Source of the DNA: Scedosporium boydii
Lineage: Eukaryota; Ascomycota; Sordariomycetes; Microascales; Microascaceae
DNA: 64,000 nucleotides
Assembly: GCA_002221725.1 (NCBI GenBank)
Contig: NJFT01000092.1
Span: forward strand, 80,028 to 144,027
Direction of reading: 5' to 3'
This document shows positions 1-11,692 of this stretch, in pieces. The first letter of the stretch is position 1; every line of letters begins with the position of its first letter. Under the pieces are notes generated by a model. It was not told the origin of the DNA and made no database searches. It worked only from the letters and a program-made list of their open reading frames with translations. Position numbers and translations under genes: made by a program.

Positions 1-1685
1 GCCTACCCTGTCCTGTCCAGTGTCCACCCTGGGCCGTAGGGGGTACGGCTAGCGGACTGACCATAGGGTCAAGTAAGGTACATACTCTGTCAGCGTCCAC
101 ACCAGATCCATCAATCAACAAGGAGTGTACACCATGTTGTACCACCTCAGAAAAGGCGGGTAAGCCCTATGTAGAAGGCGGGCGACTCGACTTCCCCATC
201 GCTTCCCAAGTGAACCACGCAGGACGCCATACGAAAGTATAATATGGATCCCAACTTCCCCTTGAGCATCAAGAGATCTACTAGCACGAAGTATTTGATG
301 CCGACTGACTTCTGAAGGAGCCCCTGGTACAGTTGTACCTTCCCACCAGCAGTAATATATTTGATGCTGCATATACAGAGTGCTCCGCACGCAGCTGGCA
401 GTCGATTCCTTTTCCATTTTTATTTGACCTTCCCACAGTAATACCTGCTTGGTTCCCCATTCGCATATTACTTGGGCTCTCCCACCTCACACTCCTTGAC
501 CCTGTATTTCGTCTTTTCGAAGTGCTGGCTGTCCGTAACTTGTATCTCGACATCTCGGGACACCAGCTCTAGCCAACAACATCCAGTCAACGAGCCCGAC
601 TCGACACACGGCCAGACAGAGAACACGTTCGCACAGCTCACACACTCTACGCCCAAACACACCGAGACCGGGCATGCATGGCATTGGACAGGCAACAAAA
701 TCTTTTACTCACACAGCTTAGATGACATCTCTCACGACTACGACTACCAGCGCCTTTCACCCAAGACCGCGCGTAGGTACAATACAATAATACCGTAGAC
801 ATCGGCTTTCCCACCATCGTCCATCCTTGCATAAGTTGGCACTCGCCGCCCATTATATATCTAATTGTGGCAACGACGACATCGGTTAGCAAAGTGCGTT
901 GTGACTGAATCAGGGATTCTGTTTAAAGCCAAGGAACACGATTCGATTCCAACGTCTCGTCGCCGAATGGTTCGCTAGCAGGGGGCCAATCTTCCCGCCC
1001 CTGGCCACGATACATACAACCACCCTGCATTCTACCTTCCACGGTTGATCAGAGCAGTTGATCCCTTCTCATTACTCCTGTGTCCTCCCAACTTCCTCTC
1101 GACCAGTCCATTGTTGCATTTTTTTCCCCCCTTCTCCTCTTTCCCCCGTCTTATTATTATTATTCTTTTTATTCTTTTATCCCTCTCTTGAACTTCCCTT
1201 GCCGCATTCCTTTTTATTCTACCATCGATCACCAACAGCTTCAGGACACCAATTTTCTTTTTACAATCCCAGCAATTGAGCTCTAAATATCGCCCCTGGA
1301 GGACCCGCCGAGCTCGTCGACCGGTTCCCTCAATCGTATTGACGTCTGCGCTTTTTGCCCTAGTGCTCGGTACAGGCGGAAAACACACCCCCGGCGGCAA
1401 TCCCGAATTTCGTCGCCACCAGACGCTTCGATTTTCTGCAGTCGGCGCTGTTGGCCGCAGGAACCCAAAAATAACTCCAGCAAACCGGATTGTTGGTTTT
1501 CAATTATTTTAACGACCCTCTGTTGCTGGACGCTTCATGACGATCTCGTTGGTCCTCGCCGAATCTATACGAACCCCTGTTCAGCTGCCTTGTGGTCGTC
1601 TTGGTGGCAATTTAACTTGCGAATTCAGCTGTCATCATTCTCACCCCGGCTTCGCTCTCGCAATTCCTCCTCACACTCCGACGCC
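1..1685. other. Intergenic / 5' leader of the C2H2 gene, no gene seen
   Basis: No open frame here has an ATG start, splice sites and protein-like composition together. Positions 1115-1210 form a strongly pyrimidine-rich tract typical of fungal promoters or 5' leaders, so the leader of the zinc-finger gene may begin in this area. The first 1 kb shows nothing I can name. Confidence 0.6.
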
Positions 1686-3738
1686 ATGTCTTTCAGTCGA
1701 CAGCACGGCCCCGAGGCCTCTAACCTCCCATCAATCTTTATAGCTTCGGATCCTCCAGATCGATATCGTTCTCCCCCCCAAGCCATGCCTTACGAACAGC
1801 TTTCATCTTCTTCCACCACAAGCGCCATGACGATTCCGGGTGTTCAAAGAGTCGAAGAGGTTCCTCCACCATTACCCCCGCCGCAGTTCCCTTTTGGAAG
1901 GCCGCCTGGCTATGACTACAAGGAGCCGCGACGAGATTCGTTTAATCCTTTCAGCAGCAGGGAACCTAGCCTCTTTGGGAGCGGAAGCTTTAGCAGCATG
2001 GATCGTGGACCCTTCTTACGAGTGGAGAAAGACGAAGGATATGCGAGTCTCTCGTCCACTAGGTAAGCGTGTCTCTCTTCGCATTTCTGCCACAGCCCTG
2101 TCGCGCCTCTGAGGCGACAGCCTTGGGACAATTGGGGTGTGCTTAGTCGAATCCGATGCCCACTAACATGGCCAATGATCGTTAGGTCCAAGGACTCTCT
2201 GCCTACCGGCTTTGGCGCCTGCCACAACCGATTCCGATTCCAAAGCAGCGCCGACGACTACTGCGACAACATGAAGAACAAGCTCAACCCAATTCGGACA
2301 TTCGACAAGTCCCCGACTTCGTCCATCAGCCCGTCCTCTGCCCAGGATCCCTTCCCTTCTCGCCTCTCGCCCGAGGGCCGCTTACCTCCTTTGTCTGTGC
2401 CAGTGTCCCTCCCCTTCCGAACTTCAATTCTCGAGGAACCAGAGCGATTTACGCAGACCCCTCTCCATTCGGCGGTGTCACCTCGCCTCGGTCCTTTCTC
2501 TCTCAGCAGCCGCGATCCTCGATCCCCCGGTGGGAACTCGGACGTGGATTACTCAGTTAGGCGTCGTCGATCTGGAAGGACAAATAGCACTTCTCTTGGT
2601 GAAGATTCCGCAGCGTCCCCTCGGGGTGGTTACGAACTGCACAGCGCCGATTCGGAGATCGCCGAGACCTCGTCGATGCGAAGGCTGCACCTGGATGAAT
2701 CCAAGGAATATCATGTAGCCGGGCTTAAGCGACGTGCGTCATCGCCTCCCGGTGACGACTCGATGCTGCACTCTATGGGTAGCCAAAGTGACCTACGACG
2801 CCGGGAACCCTCTCGAGGCTCTCCTACCCCGAGGCTAGCCGTCCACCCGAAGGGATCTGGATCTTCAGTGTCGTCTGCTGGTCGGAGCGGCTCCTTTGCC
2901 TCGACATTTTCCGTCGCTGCGCCAAGCAGTGCGACGAGCGTCAATTCTTTCGGGCGAAGGTCTCCTGTGCACCTGTCGCCTGGTGGCGGCACTGATGGAG
3001 GGCAAGGCTACGCCATAAACCCATCGCCGCGGGGCTCGATTTCTCGGGGAACCCACCAACGAAATATTAGCGAGAGCAGGCAAATGGCTTCTCCCCGCAA
3101 GATTACCGAGGTCTCCAAACCCAATGGACAGCGAATGCAAGGCTTCATGCTCATGTGCGAGTGCTGTCCAAAGAAACCCAAGAAGTTCGAAACACTTGAA
3201 GAATTATGGTACATAACATCCCATACTATCCTACGATTTGAGGTCAAGGGTACGGAAATGTTGCTGCTAACACACATTACTTTATAGCGCACACGAAGCC
3301 GAAAAACAATACGAATGTCTTTATTGTGGCAACCGCTTCAAGAACAAAAACGAGGCGGAGCGACACCAGAACAGCCTTCACGTTCGCCGTCACAGCTGGA
3401 GCTGCAAAGCGCTCACGAGCTACAGCCAAGCGTTCCACGAGAGCACTAACCGTCCAGGTGAGGCCGATACGTGCGGTTATTGTGGGCGAGATTTCGAGCG
3501 CACCGGACCGGTGGCTGCGGGAGGGGTGGGACGCACAGCATCGGACCAAGACTGGGATGAGCGGATCCATCACCTCACAGCAGACCACAAATTCAGGGAA
3601 TGCAACAGCAGCAAAAAATTTTACCGGGCCGACCACTTCCGCCAACACTTGAAGCACAGCCACGCGGGATCGAGCGGGAAATGGACGAACATGCTGGAAA
3701 ACGCATGCATGATGGAAGAGGACCCAACGCCCAAATGA
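1686..3738 (+). CDS. C2H2-type zinc-finger domain protein
   Basis: Three exons join cleanly: 1686-2062, 2186-3208 and 3288-3738. Introns at 2063-2185 and 3209-3287 are GT-AG, and a CTAAC branch-like site lies before the first acceptor. The N-terminal three quarters is a long Ser/Pro/Arg-rich, low-complexity region with many SP and RRxS sites, probably disordered and phosphorylated. The C-terminus carries zinc-finger motifs: a CLYC...H...H finger (YECLYCGNRF then ERHQNSLH), a second pair CGYCGRDF followed by His residues, and a final FYRADHFRQHLKHSH segment. The first finger is preceded by a MCECCPKK cluster. This arrangement is common in conserved Pezizomycotina proteins annotated only as C2H2 domain proteins. 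A nuclear, DNA-binding role is inferred; no specific regulator is recognised. ATG 1686 is chosen because it opens the Ser/Pro-rich frame shortly before the first exon-intron boundary. Confidence 0.85.
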
Positions 3739-6700
3739 GGGTCAGTGGGCGCTACTGCGGGAGGGTCGCATTGCATGCTTCTGCTCAGAATACTACTGGT
3801 CGCCGTCATCGAGATAATACGGTCATTTGTCACCGTGCCTAACATGCTCGGCGTGGTCAATCTGGACTCGCTCCCCAGGGACCGCTGCGTGGGCTGGACT
3901 GCGTGGGCCAATCGTCTCCTGAACAAAAATTTCATGAAGAAATTCGGTGGTGCGGGTATGAATGCGGGGAGCCAAGGATGCACCCGATGGGTAAAATCGA
4001 TAAAGCCGCCTTCTCCGGGAGAAGGAATTGATGCCTTTCCCACTTTCTAGGTGCTCTCTCTTTCCGTCTCGACGCGTCGATTTCAGGGACAGCTCTCATT
4101 GCCTTTCCTCCTCCGATCGAGGAACTCCTCGCACAAGGGCGGCAGCGGGGACACCGCGGCTTCCTATCATCGATGCCGGACATGATCGCCTTGCCGTGCA
4201 GAGCTGTTGCGCTAAGATAGGAAGGACAAGCACCGATTCCCATCCCACTCCACATCTATTTTGCTGCCGGCGGCAGGCTTCCCTGTATCTCAACATTTGG
4301 ACCGCCCTCCGAGACCGCCGACACTCGACACGCCTGGACGCAACGGGCTTGGTACGCCAAGCATAGTCTGTGTTAAAGACATGGGTTCGCATAGGCCGCG
4401 AAGAATGCGAATTTATGTTTTGCGGCGCATGGAGGATCGACCTGCAAGATTGCGACTTGCCATTATGAGCGAAACGGCTTCGCGACTCTTCTTTTGTTCC
4501 GAGTCCCTCAACCATCCTCATTTCCCCATTATTCTTTTCTTTACTCTTCCCTTGACGTTTTATTCTCGGCATTCAATTACGAGTAAGAACGCATCCTTGT
4601 TTTCATGTTACGGATTCCCCTGGGAGTGCACACAACGGCGTCGGTAGATCAATGCATTGGCTTTTTTCAAGGCTTCTGGTTATTTATTCATTTTATGTAT
4701 TCCCGTACCATACCGCGCGTTTTTGGATTCTTTTTCTTTGATAAAAAGCGAAAAAGGAAAAAGGAAAAAACAAAGAAAAAAAAAAGAAAAAAAAATATTG
4801 CCACCCACCAGCACCGGAAGTGCCAAGCGAACAACACTTGAGATTGGCAGATGGGGGAAAGGGTCTTATTGATTTTTGTCGCCGCCAACGCAAGTTGACA
4901 CCGGACAGCAGCAAGCCTGCATTAAGGTGGACTTGCTACGGATCAGAGCGGTGAAGAGACTGGGATGTATGCCATGAAAGGGGTGGTGGAGTAGAGGAAG
5001 TGGTGTCGACACACCAGTTGCACCCCACCTCCTCTGACCAACCGAATGAACGGCAGTTTCTTGACAACAAGAATATATATCTTGATGAGACACGCACGCA
5101 CACGCACCTTGACACGCACACATACATGAGGACAACCAACTCTTGGGCCACGAAGCAGAAACATCAGGGCCCGCCATGACCTACCTACCCGTGCGGCGAA
5201 TATACCCGGCCAGCAGGGCCAGCAGGAAAAATATCGTGAGCGGTGTCGGAGATCACGGGGCATAATGATGGAATGTACAACGAGTATTACTCTTTTCCCT
5301 TGTTTTTGATTTTGATTTTTCCCTTTTCCTTTTCACGCCTTTATGACGATAGGTTGACGGACCTCGGAGCATTAAAAATACCTACCATGTAACATGTTGG
5401 TCTTTGACGGAACCAGTCCGGGGAGATATAAACTGGATTGTTTTTTTTTTTTCTTGCTTTTTTTCCTTTCTTTACCTGACATCTATGTATGGCTATGCTT
5501 AATCACCTTTCTAATCCACACCTCTATGTAAATAGCTATTTTCTACCGAGTAGTTCCCATGGCATTGATGATGATCTAACTACGAATGATGTTGCTGTTC
5601 GGTACACATTAGTTCGAATTCAACATATCCCTAATCAAGCATCGGAGGGTCATTGTCAGACCCTCAGACCCATGTTCGCTCTCACTGACCAAGCACCAAG
5701 ACGGAGAAGACGGGAGGTCGGGAAGTAAGCGGGCAGCAAGTGAGCCCATCTGTCACCATCGTGGTCTGGTCCATGTGCCAATGGGGACTAGCACGGAGCC
5801 GTTATCGCCTAGCTAGGCTACGGATAAGACCCTGAGCAGCTGGGCGTGGAGGCTGGCCTGGCCCTACGAGGATCCTTGGAAGAAGGCGCTAAGTGGCCCC
5901 TACAGGTGGGTTTTTAGCAGGGGGTTTGTGCAAGGATCGATGGAAATATTGATAGAGTCTGATGTGGGCTTATATTCGGTGTAATCCATTGTTACAGCTT
6001 CGTGCCCGTGAGAAAGGAGGACAAAACAGGAAAGCCAAGGGAGTGGGGCAGAGCAGAACCAAGGCCAGGTGAGACCCGAGTGCTATTTTTGGGAACTGTT
6101 ATTTCGCCCTCTGGCAAAAAACAGTATGCGGAGATTACCTCGTTGCAACTCTGTTTAGTTTTTTTTTTTTTGTGTTTTTCAATTGTTCCCTTTCGCTTCT
6201 ACCGGATAACACACGGACCTGATTTATTTTTGGGAGGGGTGCATCTCTTTTTTTGAGGCGGGACGGACGACTGGCATGAGAGGTGTATGAAGTAGAGAAT
6301 ATAGAAAAAAGGTATCCCGGACGTGAGAGAAGGCGCGAGGGGTACAAGGCCGTGCAACAGGCGGCCAAGAATTAATCTACGAAGTAGTTTTTGTTCGGTA
6401 GGATCGTGGGTCGCGGGGGCGGGGTGTTTGGAGTGCCCGATAAACGACAAAAGGTGAGACCGGCCCAGAGGACTTGCATTTCATACCTGCAAAGAGTCGT
6501 GGGGGCAAAAAAGAAGGAAGTCCATCCATCCTCCTTCACTGGGTACCCCTACCCCTAGTCCTCTCGGTGTCGGATGACTTCGACTAGACTTGCCTTGCTC
6601 CACGCAGATGCACATGCAGATGCTTTTGCTCGCCATACGTCAACACATTTACATGGCAGGGATGGCTGGCCATTTGCTGGCATCAGTCCCTTTCTTTCGC

Positions 6701-8090
6701 GGATTAGTGTGTATGAGTAGTGTACAGGCAAGGTTGGGGGGGGGGAATGGCCGGGAAAGAGGAGGTTGGAAACATTTTGGAGACGTATTACTGGATGTTG
6801 CGACGGCGACGGTGGTGATGGTGGTGGGAGAAGGCATGTGCGCCCTTTCTGAAGGGAGCACGATCAACTGCTCTTCTGTACAAGTATCCGCAGTGCAGTG
6901 CAGTTTTTGCGTTCTTTTTGGGGCCGCTAGATCCCAAGTGGGATTCAATACCAAGTCCTGTGCCTCGGTATCAATAACACTCGATACTTGGCCAGAGGAG
7001 GTGGGTCTCTTCCGGCTTTACAAGGACATACGAAAGTAGGAGGGACGAATCGGGGACTAGATCAGGTCACGACATTCCCGAAAGCCGACGCAGAAGTTCC
7101 ACGCAGCAGCAAAGCCTTCTTGCCCCCCTCTTCCCCTCTCCTCAACGTGTCCAAGGCATTTGATGGTTGTTTGTCGAAAAGCGGTGGAAGGGGCCTAGAA
7201 CAAAGCGTGGGGACCTTTTGGGAAATGTTTCTGGTTCTATGCGTCCAATCCGAGATCGCTGCAGCTTTCCGTTCGGTGAAAGTTCCGTTCATGTGATTCA
7301 GCCCTACCGGAGGGGATCCCACGACCACGACACGACGCTGCAAGACTCGCGATCTTTGCACGACAAACGGGAGTCGCTACGTACTTGACGGAAAGCGGAC
7401 TCCGAAGAAGTATAACGTACTGGTATTCTCGTAAGAGACAGTAGTGGCTTTCTCACGTTGGAGGATGTTCCAATGTCCGTCCTCTTGTACTTGGACAGAC
7501 GGTTCTGGTTGGCGTTTTGGTGCAATCTTCGGAGTCGCCAGGCAGTTAGCGAATAATTGCCCCGATAATTGCATGGATAATGATGCAACACGTGTATCGA
7601 GGCATCACAAGCTGCGCATAAGCTGTGCCGGGATTCGAAATCTTGAATTATCGCCCTGCAGAACAATTTCACCAATTGTCTCTGACCCGGCTATTATAGC
7701 TTCATCTAAAAGCAACACGGCTGAGAATCTCACGCTTTCATTTGTCGTGCATTCTCGCACTCGCAGTCCTATCCATTCCTGTCAGGGACCGCTTTTCTCG
7801 TCACAAGAATTTGCAGGGCTCCCTCGCTTCAAGGCAGTGGCGTTCCAGGACGGGCGGGGGCGGGGGCGGGGCACTTCAGCCGAATTTTCTTACCCCAGAT
7901 TTCACAATTTCACCTGCAAACGGGGTGGTCGAAAAACATCGGACAACTCTACATACAATTCAAACTACAAAAGGCGTTATACGGGAGAAACGGTAGCTGT
8001 TTTTTCCTTGGTTGGGTGAAGGATTATCATACCCCTTTTAACTTCCGTTTCCCCCACTCCATACACAAGGCTCTTATTCCCTGTTCCAAC
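3739..8090. other. 4.3 kb without a supported gene
   Basis: The start presumably holds the 3' UTR of the zinc-finger gene and the end the promoter of the YVH1-like gene. Longer open frames (for example 4261-4647, 6590-7039 and 7444-8019) begin with TTG or GTG, lack protein-like composition and have no splice partners. A/T homopolymers occur at about 4740-4795, 5441-5465 and 6160-6172. One TACGAAGTA motif lies at 6378-6386 and a G-rich tract at 7852-7871. Nothing else is recognisable. Confidence 0.55.
7852..7871 (+). repeat. Four-run G-tract (possible G-quadruplex or GC box)
   Basis: Four G-runs of 3-5 bases, each separated by a single C, lie about 220 bases upstream of the phosphatase start codon. 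The spacing satisfies the usual G-quadruplex pattern and also resembles tandem GC boxes. A regulatory role is an inference from position. Confidence 0.5.
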
Positions 8091-9324
8091 ATGTCACTAG
8101 ACCGGATAGAGGGCAAGGAGAACCTCTACGTCGGGAGGTGAGTCGCATCCCATCCTCAACCCCGTTTACACGGTGTCCCAGAGCCGCGTTGGCTAACTTA
8201 CCCATAGCATATTTGCTCTCAGACGGCCCAAGGCCCTCATGGACCATGGTGTCACCCACGTACTCTCCGTCGTGGGGTTCAAGCACAGGGAGATGGAAGG
8301 AGACGCAAACAAGGGTCCCACCTGGGACGACTTCAGAAACAAGGCCCAGCACATGATGATCGACATCGACGACGTAGACGACGAAGATCTCCTAATACAC
8401 CTCCCGAAAGCCGTGCGCTTCATAGAGCAGGGCCTCTACCCATCGCGGACACCGCCGCCAGACGGTGGCGAAAGTTCGAGTGAAGGTGACGAGGATGAGC
8501 TCGAAACCGAAGGGGCCGTCTTCGTCCACTGCGCCATGGGGAAATCACGCTCCGTGGCCACAGTGGCTGCGTATCTGCTCTGGAAGCACCCGCAACGCTT
8601 TGGAAGGTCCGCGGCCTCGGCGGCTAATCCGGATTCGAGGAAAGGTGGCGGGAGGGAGGCCGTCAACGGGGCGATCGAGTGGATCAGGAGGAGTCGCGCC
8701 ATGGCGGATCCGAACTGGGGGTTCCGATCGCAGCTGAAGCTTTGGTGGGAGATGGGATGCCCCGAGGACGTGGAGGGACATCCTGTTTACAGGAAGTGGG
8801 CTTACAAGAGGGAAATCGAGAGGAGCGTTGCTTGTGGGATGGCGCCTGAGCTGAGGTTCGAAGATGAGGAGATACACCAAGCCAAAGCCGTGCAGGGCAG
8901 TGGCCAGCCTGTGCACCAAACCCCGTCATCGTCGGCGGATCCCGAGTTACGATGCCGCAAGTGCCGTAAAACACTCGCAACGACGCAATTCATCGTCGCG
9001 CTAGATCACCACGGAGACGGCTCCGCTTCGAAGACAGCCGCGTCGCTCGGCACCTGCCCGCATTACTTTATCGAACCGCTCTCGTGGATGCGGTCGACGC
9101 TCGAGCAGGGTGAGCTTGACGGGAGGTTATCGTGTCCCAACGTCAAGTGCGGCGCCTCGGTGGGACGGTACTCGTGGAAGGGGTTCCAGTGCTCCTGCGG
9201 AGAGTGGGTTACGCCGGCGTTTTCGTTGCAGAAGTCCAAGGTTGATGTCGTGAAGCCTGCGAGGGTTCCTGCGGCTCTGGGGATACGGATGCCTCCGGGT
9301 GCGACGCCGAGGGAGAATTTATGA
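8091..9324 (+). CDS. YVH1: Dual-specificity phosphatase with C-terminal zinc-binding domain (Yvh1 type)
   Basis: Two exons, 8091-8137 and 8208-9324 (intron 8138-8207, GT-AG), give 387 residues. The phosphatase signature HCAMGKSRS has its catalytic Cys at about residue 124; the upstream acidic DIDDVDDED segment probably supplies the general acid. The C-terminal third has Cys pairs (CRKC, CP.., CPNVKC, CSC) and the end-motif GEWVTPAF, which is the zinc-binding domain characteristic of Yvh1/DUSP12. In yeast this protein releases Mrt4 during 60S ribosome assembly, through the zinc domain rather than through catalysis. An acidic Ser/Glu insertion lies just before the signature. ATG 8091 is chosen because the short first exon joins to give the expected start, ending in NLYVGS before IFALRRP. 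The gene is monocistronic, with its promoter in the preceding 0.3 kb. It appears intact. Confidence 0.92.
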
Positions 9325-9418
9325 TGGGCATATCAGATTTAGATTTTACCTTCTCTTCGACTTGTAACTACTCACATAGAAAGGAGCGGTGAATTTAGTT
9401 TAGAGAATGGGGAGACAC

Positions 9419-9438
9419 GGCATGGCATGGCATGGCAT
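9419..9438 (+). repeat. Pentanucleotide microsatellite (GGCAT)4
   Basis: Four tandem GGCAT units lie about 95 bases after the phosphatase stop codon, in its presumed 3' UTR. Confidence 0.8.
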
Positions 9439-9800
9439 CAAAGGGAGGGGAAGGGATGTGATTCATCATCGGAGTTGGTGGTAGGTAGGCAGGTGGATCA
9501 TAGCCTGAAGCTATTTTATTCGGAGACTCTTTTCAAAAACCAGTTTCCCGTTCTGACTGAAATCCCCAACGCTCTACAAGGTTGAGTGCGACCAAGACAC
9601 GATGAGTGTTGGTGTTGGTCGGCCACAGTCGGCATAATTAAGCCGAGAAGCCCATGTTTGTCGACATTGCAGCGGATCAATTGCATCATCAATTAATAAT
9701 GATGATTCCTGAGGACCTCGACTCTCAAATTCCCAACCTCCTCCTTCCTCTATCACGTGCGCCCAATTGAATCACGCCCACGTCTCAACTCATTGACCTG

Positions 9801-9809
9801 TACGAAGTA
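9801..9809 (+). repeat. TACGAAGTA motif
   Basis: An exact copy of a 9-mer that recurs in intergenic DNA of this window. This one is 84 bases upstream of the carboxypeptidase start codon. Its function is unknown. Confidence 0.5.
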
Positions 9810-9892
9810 GTGTCCTCCTCATCCAATTGAGAATCAATTGAGCATCCCACGCGAATCTTAGTAGACCGAAGACGCAGACTGGGACGCAGAGC

Positions 9893-11692
9893 ATGTCCGA
9901 GAAGACCCAGACCTTACCGCCCGTCGGCGGTGGGGCCCCGAAGCTCCGTTCCCGCGCCTCATCCCGCTTCGGACGCTCCATCTTGTTGCTAGCCATTCTC
10001 AACGTGCTCTTCTTCGTATACCGTCACTCCGACTCGATCATTCCATCCTGCACTTCCTGGAAGAGTAGCCGGCCAATTCCCGAGTCCCAGACCCAATGCT
10101 TCCAGGTGCTGCCTCTCAACCCCTCCCGCGGGGGTGGCGAGGATGACGACGCCCTTGATCGCATGGACAAGTTCCTCACCTCCGACCAATTCCGCAGCGA
10201 ATCAATCGAGCGAGTATCCGGCGCCATACAGATCCCCTCCCAGTCCTACGACGACATGGGCCCCGTTGGTGAGGACCCGCGGTGGGAACCCATGGGCGAC
10301 GTAGCGGATTACCTCGAGCGCACGTTCCCTCGCATCCACGAGGGAGATGCCGTGAAGCTCGAAAAGGTCAACACTTTCGGTCTGCTGTACACGTGGGAGG
10401 GAAGCGACGCTTCGCTCAAGCCCACGCTGCTCATGGCCCACCAGGACGTCGTGCCGGTGGCGGAGTCGACGGTGGGCCAATGGGATCATCCTCCTTTTAG
10501 CGGCGATTACGACGGCACGTTCATCTGGGGCCGCGGCGCGGCGGACTGCAAGAACTCGCTAGTGGGTATTCTTGAAGCGGTTGAGCTTCTCATCGAGGCT
10601 GGGTATAAGCCCAAACGCACCGTCATCTTGGCTTTCGGTTTTGATGAGGAGATCTCGGGCGGCCAGGGCTCGAACTACCTCTCGAAGGCTGTCCTGCAGA
10701 AATACGGAAAGCACGGCGTAGCTACCATCGTTGACGAGGGCTCCGGGTTCATCTCCTCGTGGGGTAGGACCTTTGCTGTTCCCGGTGTTGCGGAGAAGGG
10801 TTACATCGATGTCGAGGTAACCGTGCGCATGCCGGGCGGCCATTCTTCGGTTCCGCCCGACCACACTGGCATCGGCATCCTCTCCGAGTTTATCACGTCG
10901 GTCGAATCTAACCCCTACGAGCCTGCCCTACACGCCGAGAACCCTTTCCTGGGCCTCCTACAGTGCGGCGCCTCCCACGCCGAGGAGTTCCCCCATAAGC
11001 TCAAGAAGCTCCTTCCCGAGCACGCCGCCTCCATCAGCAAGCATCACCACCACCATCATCATCATCACAAGGAGGACAAGCTCGCAAAGGAAGCCGCCAA
11101 AGCCGGCCCGGCGATCAAGTACCTCTTCACCACATCCGTCGCCGTCGACGTGATCTCCGGCGGCGTAAAAGTCAACGCGCTCCCCGAACAAACCCGCGCC
11201 CTCATCAACCACCGCATCAACGTCGGCACGACCTCCGCCGAGGTAAAAGACAAACTCACCAAGCTCGCGCGCGGCGTCGCCAAGAAACACAACCTCACGC
11301 TGCACGCCTTCGAGGAGGCCGGCAAGCACGACGAAGCCGAGCTCAACTCCATCACCCTGGGCATCACGAAGGTGGTCCTCGAGCCGGCGCCCGTGACGCC
11401 CACATCCGTCGACGGCACGACGCCTTACTCTGTTCTCTCGGGTACCACGAGGGGTTTGTACGGAGAGGATGTGCTCGTCGCTCCCGGGATCATGACGGGG
11501 AATACGGATACGAGGTATTATTGGGATGTGAGCGAGCATATTTTCCGGTTTGCGCCGGGTTGGGACCCGGAGTATAATATGTGGGAGGGAATACATACTG
11601 TGAATGAGAAGCTTAGCGTCTTGGCTCATGTTAGAACTGTTCAGTGGTATAGCTTGTTTATTAGGAATATGGACGATGCGGATTTGGAGTAG
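9893..11692 (+). CDS. CPS1: Vacuolar carboxypeptidase S, M20 metallopeptidase
   Basis: A single exon of 599 residues starts at ATG 9893. Residues 29-43 (SILLLAILNVLFFVY) form one transmembrane helix after a basic N-terminus, a type II signal anchor as in yeast Cps1, which is sorted to the vacuole. The M20 metal-binding motifs are present in order: HQD (His183, Asp185), RGAADCKN (Asp218), DEE (251-253, with the catalytic Glu), GNTDTRYY (536-543) and a C-terminal HTVNE His at 568. The dimerisation domain lies between the DEE and GNTD motifs. The family removes C-terminal residues from peptides in vacuolar nitrogen recycling. A run of nine His residues (384-392) sits in a Lys/Ala-rich linker within the dimerisation part; its coding bases alternate CAC and CAT, so it is not a pure DNA microsatellite. 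All catalytic residues are present. Confidence 0.92.
   Translation: MSEKTQTLPPVGGGAPKLRSRASSRFGRSILLLAILNVLFFVYRHSDSIIPSCTSWKSSRPIPESQTQCFQVLPLNPSRGGGEDDDALDRMDKFLTSDQFRSESIERVSGAIQIPSQSYDDMGPVGEDPRWEPMGDVADYLERTFPRIHEGDAVKLEKVNTFGLLYTWEGSDASLKPTLLMAHQDVVPVAESTVGQWDHPPFSGDYDGTFIWGRGAADCKNSLVGILEAVELLIEAGYKPKRTVILAFGFDEEISGGQGSNYLSKAVLQKYGKHGVATIVDEGSGFISSWGRTFAVPGVAEKGYIDVEVTVRMPGGHSSVPPDHTGIGILSEFITSVESNPYEPALHAENPFLGLLQCGASHAEEFPHKLKKLLPEHAASISKHHHHHHHHHKEDKLAKEAAKAGPAIKYLFTTSVAVDVISGGVKVNALPEQTRALINHRINVGTTSAEVKDKLTKLARGVAKKHNLTLHAFEEAGKHDEAELNSITLGITKVVLEPAPVTPTSVDGTTPYSVLSGTTRGLYGEDVLVAPGIMTGNTDTRYYWDVSEHIFRFAPGWDPEYNMWEGIHTVNEKLSVLAHVRTVQWYSLFIRNMDDADLE

Noticed and set aside
7444..8019. 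191-codon plus-strand frame before the YVH1-like gene
   Set aside because: It opens with GTG and overlaps the expected promoter and G-tract of the phosphatase gene; the translation is not protein-like.
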